In this document: piece by piece, positions 25,649 through 33,190 of the stretch | How positions within the stretch are numbered: position 1 is the first letter of the stretch | Layout: the number at the start of each line of letters is the position of its first letter | Assembly: GCF_016863535.1 (NCBI RefSeq) | Contig: NZ_BOPB01000014.1 | Coordinates: 62,001-126,000, forward strand | Direction of reading: 5' to 3' | DNA: 64,000 nucleotides | From: Micromonospora lutea | Lineage (GTDB): Bacteria > Actinomycetota > Actinomycetes > Mycobacteriales > Micromonosporaceae | Translations under genes and position numbers: made by a program | Notes under the pieces: generated by a model | What the model was told of the DNA's origin: nothing | Database searches by the model: none | Seen by the model: the letters and a program-made list of their open reading frames with translations, nothing else

Positions 25649-26506
25649 TCAGCGTACCGGCAGGGTAGTGACGAAGTCGGCCACCCGCGCGGCCAGCGGC
25701 CCGGCGGCGCGTACCCAGGTGAAGTGGTCCAGGGTGGTGCCCGGCGCGCCGTAACGCTCGCGCTCGACGGGGGCCGCGGTCAGCTTCGCGCAGAGGCGGT
25801 CCAGTGTGGAATGCGGGGTGTACTGGTCGCCGTCGACGCTGATCGCCAGCACCGGCGTGCTGATCCGTCGCACCGCCGCCTCGGTGTCCACGCCGTCCAG
25901 CTCGGGAAAGCGTCCGGTGCGGGCGGTGTGTGCCCAGTCGCGGATCACCCCGCGCGCCTGCCGGCCCCCGAAGCCCCATCCGGGCCAGACCCCGAGCAGT
26001 CGGGCCGTGGCGGCGATGCCCTGGGTGTACGGCAGCACGCCGTACCGCCGCAGACCGGTGAAGTCGCGCCAGTAGGGGATGCCGACCGCGATCAGGGCCA
26101 ACCCGTCCACCTCGTGCTCGCCGTGCAGGGCCAGGTGCAGCACGGCGGCCTGCCCGCCGAGGGAGTGCCCCAGCACCACGGTGCGCCGGCCGTCCAGTCG
26201 TGGCTTCAGCGCCGTGCGTACCGCGCCGATGTCGGCGGCCAGTTCCGCGTAGCCGTACCGGCAGGTCCGGCTCGGCCGGGGGGTGCTCTGGCCGGTGCCC
26301 CGCAGGTCCGTCACGACCACGGCGAGCCCGGCGTCGCGTAGCGCGGCGGCGAACGGCCGGTAGTAGCGGGCCGGAACACCCATCGCCGGCGTGACCAGCA
26401 CCACCGGGGCGTCCGTCACGCCGTGGGGTTCCGGGTAGATCTGGACGCCGAGACTGGCACCGTCGACCTGGACGAACTCCTGCTGGTACTCCACCGTCGC
26501 AACCAC
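25649..26506 (-). CDS. Alpha/beta hydrolase
   Basis: A 285-residue serine hydrolase. The oxyanion region reads VTPAMGVPARYYRPFAAAL, and the nucleophile elbow is GHSLGGQAAV, with the serine near residue 114. The acid is probably the Asp in AISVDGDQYTPH, and the base the His in TLDHFTWVRA. The layout matches lipase- or esterase-like alpha/beta hydrolases with a cap region around residues 140-200. The protein has no signal peptide, so it is cytoplasmic. The GTG start has no good Shine-Dalgarno sequence. A TetR-like operator palindrome lies ten bases upstream, suggesting repression by an unlinked regulator. Confidence 0.85.
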   Translation of the reverse strand: MVATVEYQQEFVQVDGASLGVQIYPEPHGVTDAPVVLVTPAMGVPARYYRPFAAALRDAGLAVVVTDLRGTGQSTPRPSRTCRYGYAELAADIGAVRTALKPRLDGRRTVVLGHSLGGQAAVLHLALHGEHEVDGLALIAVGIPYWRDFTGLRRYGVLPYTQGIAATARLLGVWPGWGFGGRQARGVIRDWAHTARTGRFPELDGVDTEAAVRRISTPVLAISVDGDQYTPHSTLDRLCAKLTAAPVERERYGAPGTTLDHFTWVRAAGPLAARVADFVTTLPVR

Positions 26507-26515
26507 CCGACCAGG

Positions 26516-26529
26516 TTACCGGTCGGTAA
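26516..26529. promoter_or_regulatory. TetR-type operator palindrome
   Basis: TTACCG-GT-CGGTAA is a perfect six-base inverted repeat with a two-base centre, ten bases before the hydrolase start. TetR-family repressors commonly bind TTAC...GTAA dyads of this size. No regulator gene is adjacent. Confidence 0.5.
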
Positions 26530-26542
26530 GTAATGCTGGGGT

Positions 26543-26576
26543 GCCGCCCCGGCGATCACCGGCCCGCCGGGGCGGC
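26543..26576 (-). terminator. Hairpin terminator after the flavohemoprotein gene
   Basis: GCCGCCCCGGCG (26543-26554) pairs with CGCCGGGGCGGC (26565-26576) across a ten-base loop, just past the flavohemoprotein stop. The stem is all GC and lacks a U run. Confidence 0.65.
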
Positions 26577-26582
26577 GACGAC

Positions 26583-27803
26583 TCAGGCCGGCTCGCCGCG
26601 CAGCATGCCGGGACCGAACACCTCGTAGGCGATCCGTTCGACCGGCACTCCTCGGCGCAGCAGGCCACCCCGGACCGCGTTCATGAACGGCAACGGTCCG
26701 CACAGGTGCACGTGGGCGTCGGGGGAGAGGGGGATCAGCTCCGGATCGACCCAACCACCGCTCACCGTGGCGGTCTGAACCGGCGGTGCGGCGTCGCTGG
26801 TGTCCTCGTACCACAACGTGGTGTGCAGGTTGGGCAGCGCGGCGTGCAGTCGCGGCAGGTCACCGCGCAGGGCATGGGTCGCGCCGGCCCGGTCGGCGTG
26901 CACCAGGACCACCGGCCGGCGGGGCGCGGCGACCGCCAGATGCTCCAGCGCGGCCATCGCCGGGGTCAGTCCGATGCCGGCGCTCACCAGCAGCAGCGGT
27001 CCGTCTCCGGCGACCGCGCTGACCTCACCGAAGGCCGGGCTGAGCCGCAGCGTGTCACCGACGGCCACCCGCTCGTGCAGGAAGGTGGAGACCAGGCCGT
27101 CGGGCGCGCCGTCGATGCCGCGTAGCCGCTTGACGGCGATCCGCCAGTCGGCCGCGCCGGGGCGGCCGGTGAGGCTGTACTGCCGGATCTGCTGGCCGAG
27201 ACCGCCGTCGAGATCCACGGCGACGGAGGTGTACTGGCCGGGCACGAAGGTGGGCGCAGGGGTGCCGTCGGCCGGCGCGAGGGTGAACGACACCACCTCG
27301 CTGGTCTCCTGCCGGCGGGCCGTCACGCGCCACGGCCGCCACACCTGCTCGCCCTCCGCCAACCCGGCGGCCGCGTACAGCCGCGCCTCCCGGGCGACCA
27401 GCTCGCAGGCGAGCAGCCAGTAGACCTCGTCCCAGGCGGCGACGACCGGCGGGGTGACCGCGTCGCCGAGCACCTCACCGACGGCGGCGAGCAGGTTCCG
27501 ACCCACGATCGTGTACTGGGCCGGGGTGATGCCCAGCGACGCGTGCTTGTGGGCGATCCGGTCCAGCACCGGTCCCCAGGGCACGGCACTGGCACCGGTC
27601 AGGTGCTCGGCGTACGCGACCACGGCGGCGGCCAGCGCGGCCTGCTGCGCGCCGTTGGCCTGGTTGCCCCGGTTGAACAGGTCGAGCAGCTCGGGATGAG
27701 CCTCGAACATCCGCTGGTAGAACCGCCGCGTGATGGCCTCGCCGTGCGCGCGTACGGCGGGCAGGGTCGCCGTCACCACCGCTGCTGAGGACTGCGTGAG
27801 CAC
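26583..27803 (-). CDS. hmp: Flavohemoprotein, nitric oxide dioxygenase
   Basis: A 406-residue enzyme that turns NO and O2 into nitrate using NAD(P)H. Residues 1-140 form the globin domain, with the proximal haem His87 in RIAHKHASLGI and the distal Tyr in RRFYQRMF. The middle is a ferredoxin-reductase-like FAD domain (RQYSLTG). The C-terminal NAD domain has LLLVSAGIGLTPAMAALEH. The length and order are those of Hmp. GTG 27803 has AAGGAG seven bases upstream, and MLTQSSAAVV matches the usual N-terminus. Inverted repeats in the upstream 85 bases probably bind a nitrosative-stress regulator. It lies upstream of the alpha/beta hydrolase on the same strand but is separated by a hairpin. Confidence 0.92.
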   Translation of the reverse strand: MLTQSSAAVVTATLPAVRAHGEAITRRFYQRMFEAHPELLDLFNRGNQANGAQQAALAAAVVAYAEHLTGASAVPWGPVLDRIAHKHASLGITPAQYTIVGRNLLAAVGEVLGDAVTPPVVAAWDEVYWLLACELVAREARLYAAAGLAEGEQVWRPWRVTARRQETSEVVSFTLAPADGTPAPTFVPGQYTSVAVDLDGGLGQQIRQYSLTGRPGAADWRIAVKRLRGIDGAPDGLVSTFLHERVAVGDTLRLSPAFGEVSAVAGDGPLLLVSAGIGLTPAMAALEHLAVAAPRRPVVLVHADRAGATHALRGDLPRLHAALPNLHTTLWYEDTSDAAPPVQTATVSGGWVDPELIPLSPDAHVHLCGPLPFMNAVRGGLLRRGVPVERIAYEVFGPGMLRGEPA

Positions 27804-27820
27804 GATCGTTCTCCTTCTGG

Positions 27821-27889
27821 TTCGACCTTTCGACCGCTCGGGCACCATCACGAAACAGGAATCACAGATGGCTGTTTCAGGGTCGAAAG
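27821..27889 (-). promoter_or_regulatory. Candidate regulatory region of hmp with two inverted repeats
   Basis: GAAACAG-N13-CTGTTTC (27852-27878) is a perfect seven-base inverted repeat. CTTTCGACC (27827-27835) and GGTCGAAAG (27881-27889) form a second pair that brackets it, and a further TTCGACC stands at 27821. The arrangement does not match the published Streptomyces NsrR site that I know. The binding protein is unknown. Confidence 0.5.
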
Positions 27890-28000
27890 TCCCGGATGAC
27901 CGGTCGCAAACTTCACACCGGCATCCCGGCCTCGCGGGCTCACCGGCCCGCTGCGAACCAGGGTCGAGACGTCAGGTCGCATCCCCGGGAAACGCCAGAT

Positions 28001-28029
28001 GCCGCCCGGACCGGTGCGGTCCGGGCGGC
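28001..28029 (-). terminator. Hairpin terminator of the SGNH hydrolase gene
   Basis: GCCGCCCGGACCG pairs perfectly with CGGTCCGGGCGGC over a three-base loop, starting 11 bases past the stop codon. Confidence 0.8.
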
Positions 28030-28040
28030 CGGCGAATCGG

Positions 28041-29300
28041 TCAGGAAACGCTGATCGAGCCGTTCGAGGCGCGTACGCAGGCGACCGACGAGCGGGCTGC
28101 GGCGGTGGCCGCGCCGGAGAGGCACTGGCCCAGCACCTGGTGCCCGGCGGCGTTCGGGTGCCACGACTCCTGGCAGGTCTGGAAGTAGCTCACACAGGTG
28201 TTGGCGATCCGCTGGATGGCGATCTTGTCCTTGCCGGAGAGGCTGGTCACGAAGGTTCCGTTCGGCGGGTTGTCCATCAGCCGGATCGGGGTGGCCAGCG
28301 TGCCGGTCGGGCTGTTCGCGTTCTCACAGAGCCGGGCGCCGTCGAAGGCCCGCTGCACGTTGAGGTAGACCAGATCGGTGCCGGGGAACTCGGCGGCCAG
28401 CGTGTCCCGGGCGGAGCGCACGATGTTCCCGAGGCCCTGCGAGAACCGGTGACCGGGAGCGAGACTCGCCCGGTGGATCGGGCAACCGGCGGCGTACCGC
28501 TCGGCACCCAGCGCGCGGAACTTGTCCCGGGTGTCGTCCCGGCTGTCCTCGGAGTGGTAGGTCGGCGCCAGGTCCAGCGGCAGCGGGTTGGTGTAGTCCT
28601 GCAACACCACCCGGTGCTGGCCGTCGGCGTCCACCTCGCGCAGGGTGGTCAGGATCTGGCGTACGGCCGCCGTGGTCTCCGCCGTCGCGGCGCTGATCTG
28701 GGCGGCGGTGGCCAGGTCGGCATCGCTGCACGGCTTCTGCTCCACCGGCCCGTTCAGGTAGGCCCAGAACTCCCACCAGCCGGTCCAGGCGTCGGCGATG
28801 AACCGGTTGGCGCACTTCTCGGCGACCCCGCCGAAGGTGAACGAGCTGTTGTTCGAGCCGAGACCGATCAGCACCAGGTCGATGTCGTGGGTCTGGGCGA
28901 CCGCGCGGACCTGGTCGAGTTGGGCGGCGACCTGCCGGCCGTTCGCCCGGGCCGACGAGGCGGCGGCGATGTCGCGTGGCTGACCGCCGGAGCAGGCCAG
29001 ATTGAACCGGTCCTGGATGCCGGGCAGCGTCGCCTTGTGCAGCGAGGCGTTGGCCGAGCGGTGGCAGAAGAAGGCATCGCTGTTGGGCGCTGTCCATCCC
29101 GGGAATCCGCGGGCGACGCCGGTCGCGTCGACCACCGGCTGGTAGGCGCCGGCGCCCTCGCCGCTGATGAAGCTGTCACCGAGGGCCACCGCTGCGGTGG
29201 GTGGTGCGGCCGAGGCGGCGGGGGCCGCGAAGGCGGTGGAGAGGGTCGTCGCGGCGACGGCCAGGGCCATCGCGGCGGCGGTACGACGCAACGCGGACAT
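28041..29300 (-). CDS. Secreted SGNH/GDSL-family hydrolase
   Basis: A 419-residue exported esterase or lipase-like hydrolase. The ATG at 29300 has GGAG six bases upstream and begins a signal peptide with cleavage likely after ASA (about residue 31). Block I is VALGDSFISGEGA (catalytic Ser in GDS). The block III Asn is in IGLGSNNSSF, and the C-terminal WHPNAAGHQVLG gives the catalytic His with its acid. Six cysteines in the mature part suggest disulfides. These features match secreted actinobacterial SGNH hydrolases that act on lipids or acetylated polysaccharides; the substrate cannot be told. A perfect hairpin follows the stop. Confidence 0.88.
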   Translation of the reverse strand: MSALRRTAAAMALAVAATTLSTAFAAPAASAAPPTAAVALGDSFISGEGAGAYQPVVDATGVARGFPGWTAPNSDAFFCHRSANASLHKATLPGIQDRFNLACSGGQPRDIAAASSARANGRQVAAQLDQVRAVAQTHDIDLVLIGLGSNNSSFTFGGVAEKCANRFIADAWTGWWEFWAYLNGPVEQKPCSDADLATAAQISAATAETTAAVRQILTTLREVDADGQHRVVLQDYTNPLPLDLAPTYHSEDSRDDTRDKFRALGAERYAAGCPIHRASLAPGHRFSQGLGNIVRSARDTLAAEFPGTDLVYLNVQRAFDGARLCENANSPTGTLATPIRLMDNPPNGTFVTSLSGKDKIAIQRIANTCVSYFQTCQESWHPNAAGHQVLGQCLSGAATAAARSSVACVRASNGSISVS

Positions 29301-29649
29301 CGGCATCTCCATCCGTTCATGGAAATATGAAAGATCTTCTGGTGCGGTGATGAGATCACGCAGGTGTGACGAACGTCAACAGTGGGAAACACCCGTGGCA
29401 GGCGTGACCCGCGAGGTCGCGGAGGCTCGTGGTCACCCATCGCTCCAGCTCCCACCGCCGCCCGGGGCATAAGGCCGCCGACCGGGACGTTGACCCGCAG
29501 CAAGTCCGCCAGCAGCGGACTCGGCGTGCCGGCGGGTGTCCTGCACAGGTTGTCGGGGCGTACGGCTACGCTCGCTGCGGCGTGCCCGCGCCGGGCAGAA
29601 CGCCGACGGCGCGGGGGAGCACATCGCCAAGACCGGGGAGTACGACCAG
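29301..29649. other. Divergent intergenic region between SGNH hydrolase and parE
   Basis: About 350 bases without a supported gene. On the minus strand a TTGACG lies about 75 bases before the SGNH start, but no good -10 follows. The parE frame stays open through the right-hand half; the composition there (29536-29649) does not look like the conserved ParE N-terminus. GGGGAG at 29634-29640 is the parE ribosome site. No repeats were seen. Confidence 0.5.
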
Positions 29650-32600
29650 TTGACCGCAGAGCCTGACACCCTGTATGGGGCCGACGACCTCACGCACCTT
29701 GAGGGGCTGGACGCCGTCCGCAAGCGGCCCGGCATGTACATCGGCTCCACCGACAGCCGTGGCGTGGGTCACCTCGTCAACGAGATCCTCGACAACTCCA
29801 CCGACGAGGGTGTCGCCGGCCACGCCACCAACGTCGAGGTCTTCCTGCACGCCGACGGGTCGGTGCAGGTCGACGACAACGGCCGGGGCATCCCCACCGA
29901 CGTGCACGCCCGCTCCGGCATCTCGGGAGTCGAGCTGGTGCTCACCCGCCTGCACGCCGGAGGCAAGTTCGGCGGCTCCGGCTACAAGACCTCCGGCGGT
30001 CTGCACGGCGTCGGTGCCTCGGCGGTCAACGCCCTGTCCCGCCGCTTCGACGTCACCGTGCGCCGGGGCGGCAAGGTGCACGCCATGTCGTTCCGGCACG
30101 GTGTGCCGGGCATCTTCGACGGCGAGGGCCCGGACGCGCCGTTCACCCCCGGCCCCGGACTCCAGGTCGTCGGAGCCATGAAGCGTGGCCACCGCACCGG
30201 CACCTCGATCCGCTACTGGCACGACCCCCGCTACTTCGAGACCGGCGCCACGCTCGACCACGACGCCGTGCGGGCCAAGCTGCGCCACACCGCCTTCCTG
30301 GTGCCTGGCGTCGGCTACACGTTGCACGACCGCACCGCGGAACAGCCCACCGAAGAGCGCTTCCACTACCCCAACGGCCTCACCGACATGGTGGAGTTCC
30401 TCGCCCCGGCCGGCGATCGGCCCGTCTCCGGCACTCTCCTGGTCACCGGCGAGGGGACGTACCGGGAGAACGCCGCCGACGCCAACGGCGTCATGCAGTC
30501 CAACGTGCAGCGTCGAGCCGAGGTCGAGATCGCCTTTCGGTGGGGCACCGGCTACGAGCGCACCGTCGAGTGCTTCACCAACACCATCCGTAACGCTCAC
30601 GGCGGCACCCATCGCAAGGGCTTCGAACGGGCGTTGGCGCGTACCCTCGCCGACGCCGTGCGCAACACCCGGGGCCTGCTCAAGGCCAAGGAGGACGCGC
30701 CCACTCTCGACGACGTCCTGGAGGGCATGACGGCGGTGGTGCACGTCCGGGTGCCCGAGCCACAGTTCACCTCACAGACCAAGGACGAACTCTCCACCGC
30801 CGGCATCACCAAGGTGGTGCAGGGCCTGGTGGAACAGCACGTCAAGTCCTGGTTGGACGACCGCAAGACACGCACCGAGGCGCGGACCGTCCTGCAGAAG
30901 ATCGTCGACGCCTCCCGGGTCCGCCTCACCCAGAAGCAGCAAAAGGACGCGGCCCGCCGCAAGACCGCTCTCGAAGGCGCGGCCATGCCCGCCAAACTCG
31001 TCGACTGCCGCGCCACCGGGGTGGACCGCAGCGAGCTGTTCATCGTCGAGGGCGACAGCGCCCTGGGATGCTTTACGGGCGACACGAAGGTCGCGCTCGC
31101 TTCGGGCCGGAGCCGATCATTCGCGGAACTCGCCGATGACTGGCAGCAGGGCGTCACCCACTTTGGCTACACGACCAACAAGGCTGGCCGGGTCGTTGTC
31201 GCGCCACTTGTCGAGCCGCGGCTGACCAAGCGGAATGCGCCGCTGGTGCGGGTGACTCTGGACAACGGCGAGTCGGTCAGATGCACCCCGGACCACCTCT
31301 TCCGGCTACGTGACGGCTCCTACCGTCGGGCTGACGCCCTCATGCCCGGTGACTCCCTCATGCCGCTCTACCGCAGCCTGTCCAGCAAGACCGCCGGGCA
31401 GAAGCTGCACGGGTACGAGCGGGTTTGGATGAACGACAAGGATGAGTGGGTTTACACCCACTACCTCGCCGATGCCTGGAATCTCAGAAACGGCAGGGAC
31501 AGCGCCGCCAACGGCAAGGTCCGGCACCACATCGACATCGACAAGCGGAACAACGATCCGCGCAACATCAAGCGGATGACCTGGGCTGACCATTCCGCGT
31601 TGCATGCCGCGATGATGGGCGAGCACGTCCAAGCCGGGTGGCGTGAGTGGTTCGAGAACGGCGGCCGGGAGTTCAAATCGGCGATGCTCACCGCGCAGTG
31701 GCGCGACCCGGCCTTCCGAGAAGCGTGCCTGGCCCGGCTTTTCGCACTCAATGAGTCACCCGCCTTCCGGGCCAGGTTCGAGCAGGGCTTCCAGGACTGG
31801 TACGCCGCGCTCAGTGATGAAGAACGGCGTGCCTACGCCGACCGGATGCGAGAGCGGCAGGCGGGTTACTGGTCGGATCCGGCGCACCGGGCGGCCGCTG
31901 CGGAGCGGGCTCGGCGGTACTTCACCGATCCAGCTCGACGTGAGCAGTGGCGGCAGCGTTCCGTTCAGCAATGGCAGGACTCCGAGCTGCGCGCGTGGCG
32001 TTCGCGAAAGACGGTTGAGCAGTTCTCCGATCCAGCCGAACGCGATCGGCAACGCAACGCGGTCCTGACCTGGCATGAGGACAATCCGGAGTTCGGCGAG
32101 CGCCACTCTCGCCGGATGAGGCAGCGGATGTCCGATCCAAAGAACGATCACCTCTCCAAGGTGCAGGCCGGACGGATGCGCTACGTGGCGAACGTGCCGC
32201 GGGTGGATCGGGTGCGCCGTCAGCAGGAAGGGAGGCGGTTGGCGGCGCTGCGCCGACTCGCGCCGATGCTCGTGCTGCACGATGACGAACTCGCGGCGGC
32301 CTACGAGGCTGAGCGCTTGAAGTCCGCTCGAACCGGGCTGCGCTTCGACCGGCTCCTCAATCTCTATGACGGCGACTACGCCCGGCTTCGGGAGGCTGCT
32401 GCTCTGGTTAATCACCGGGTGGCTTCCGTCGAGCCGCTCGACGAGACGGCAGACGTCTATGACTTGACGGTCGAGGGCTACCACAACTTCGCATTGGAAG
32501 CCGGCGTCTTCGTGCACAACAGCGCCCGAGTCGCCCGTACCTCCGAGTATCAGGCGCTTCTTCCGATTCGCGGCAAGATCCTCAACGTGCAGAAGGCCAA

Positions 32601-33159
32601 CCTTCAGCAGGTGCTCGACAACGCCGAGTGCGCGGCGATCGTGCAGGTGCTCGGGGCCGGCTCCGGGCGCACGTTCGACCTGTCGGCGCTGCGCTACGGC
32701 CGGGTGCTCATCATGGCCGACGCCGACGTCGACGGGGCGCACATCCGTACGCTGCTGATCACGCTCTTCGCCCGCTACATGCGACCGTTGATCGAGGCCG
32801 GCCGGCTCTACGCCGCCATGCCGCCGCTACACAAGATCACCACGAAGGGGCGCAACCCGGAGACCGTCTACACCTACACCCAGGCGGAGATGGAGTCGAC
32901 GGTGCGCCGGTTTGAGAAGGCCGGCAAGCAGATCGTCACCCCGGTGCCCCGGTTCAAGGGTCTCGGTGAGATGGACGCCGAGGAGCTGTGGGAGACCACC
33001 ATGAACCCGGCCACCCGCGCGGTACGCCGGATCACCCTGGAGGACGTCGACGCCGCCGAGCGGATCCTCGAACTGCTGATGGGGGAGAAGGTCGAGCCGC
33101 GCCGGAAGTGGCTGATCGACTCCGCCGACCGGGTCGACCGTGACGCCATCGACGCCTGA
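29650..33159 (+). CDS. parE: DNA topoisomerase IV subunit B (ParE) precursor with intein
   Basis: An 1169-residue precursor; removal of the intein leaves 685 residues, the usual size for actinobacterial ParE. The N-extein holds the GHKL ATPase (EILDNSTDEGVAG, DNGRGIP, GLHGVGASAVNALS) and transducer. The TOPRIM domain starts at FIVEGDSALG. Here the chain is broken by the intein (precursor residues 474-957) and resumes SARVARTSEYQALLPIRGKI, then MADADVDGAHI, the metal-binding DxD. EGDSALG...ARTSEYQALLP is ParE-like rather than GyrB-like. The TTG at 29650 is chosen from the GGGGAG nine bases upstream and the MTAEPDTLYGADDL N-terminus. It forms an operon with parC, 31 bases downstream. It decatenates chromosomes as a ParC2ParE2 complex. 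Confidence 0.93.
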   Translation: MTAEPDTLYGADDLTHLEGLDAVRKRPGMYIGSTDSRGVGHLVNEILDNSTDEGVAGHATNVEVFLHADGSVQVDDNGRGIPTDVHARSGISGVELVLTRLHAGGKFGGSGYKTSGGLHGVGASAVNALSRRFDVTVRRGGKVHAMSFRHGVPGIFDGEGPDAPFTPGPGLQVVGAMKRGHRTGTSIRYWHDPRYFETGATLDHDAVRAKLRHTAFLVPGVGYTLHDRTAEQPTEERFHYPNGLTDMVEFLAPAGDRPVSGTLLVTGEGTYRENAADANGVMQSNVQRRAEVEIAFRWGTGYERTVECFTNTIRNAHGGTHRKGFERALARTLADAVRNTRGLLKAKEDAPTLDDVLEGMTAVVHVRVPEPQFTSQTKDELSTAGITKVVQGLVEQHVKSWLDDRKTRTEARTVLQKIVDASRVRLTQKQQKDAARRKTALEGAAMPAKLVDCRATGVDRSELFIVEGDSALGCFTGDTKVALASGRSRSFAELADDWQQGVTHFGYTTNKAGRVVVAPLVEPRLTKRNAPLVRVTLDNGESVRCTPDHLFRLRDGSYRRADALMPGDSLMPLYRSLSSKTAGQKLHGYERVWMNDKDEWVYTHYLADAWNLRNGRDSAANGKVRHHIDIDKRNNDPRNIKRMTWADHSALHAAMMGEHVQAGWREWFENGGREFKSAMLTAQWRDPAFREACLARLFALNESPAFRARFEQGFQDWYAALSDEERRAYADRMRERQAGYWSDPAHRAAAAERARRYFTDPARREQWRQRSVQQWQDSELRAWRSRKTVEQFSDPAERDRQRNAVLTWHEDNPEFGERHSRRMRQRMSDPKNDHLSKVQAGRMRYVANVPRVDRVRRQQEGRRLAALRRLAPMLVLHDDELAAAYEAERLKSARTGLRFDRLLNLYDGDYARLREAAALVNHRVASVEPLDETADVYDLTVEGYHNFALEAGVFVHNSARVARTSEYQALLPIRGKILNVQKANLQQVLDNAECAAIVQVLGAGSGRTFDLSALRYGRVLIMADADVDGAHIRTLLITLFARYMRPLIEAGRLYAAMPPLHKITTKGRNPETVYTYTQAEMESTVRRFEKAGKQIVTPVPRFKGLGEMDAEELWETTMNPATRAVRRITLEDVDAAERILELLMGEKVEPRRKWLIDSADRVDRDAIDA
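31069..32520 (+). mobile_element. In-frame intein with HNH homing endonuclease in ParE
   Basis: 484 residues inserted between EGDSALG and SARVARTS. Block A begins Cys1 (CFTGDTKVALASG). Block B has TPDHLF (TxxH). Block F is VYDLTVEGYHNF, and block G is GVFVHN with terminal Asn484, followed by Ser+1. All splicing residues are present. Between blocks B and F lies an HNH-type endonuclease: HHIDID at intein residues 153-158, then the NN-x-P-x-N segment and TWADHSALH. After it come four or five repeats of about 22 residues built on W-x-DP-x-x-R, like DNA-binding repeats of homing enzymes. Third-codon G/C is visibly lower than in the exteins. The start and end blocks resemble the cyanobacterial GyrB intein at the equivalent site, as I recall it. 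Confidence 0.95.
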
Positions 33160-33190
33160 CCCACGGGTCTTTCGGAAGGAAAGCTGAGCC

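Noticed and set aside
29536-29649. N-terminal extension of ParE
   Set aside because: The residues are Arg/Gly-rich and unlike ParE; the ribosome site favours 29650.
30597-31157. Antisense frame over the ParE transducer region
   Set aside because: It has no motifs and sits opposite conserved ParE sequence.
31756-32742. A minus-strand frame across the intein end and C-extein
   Set aside because: It crosses the splice junction antisense to parE and has no recognisable domain.
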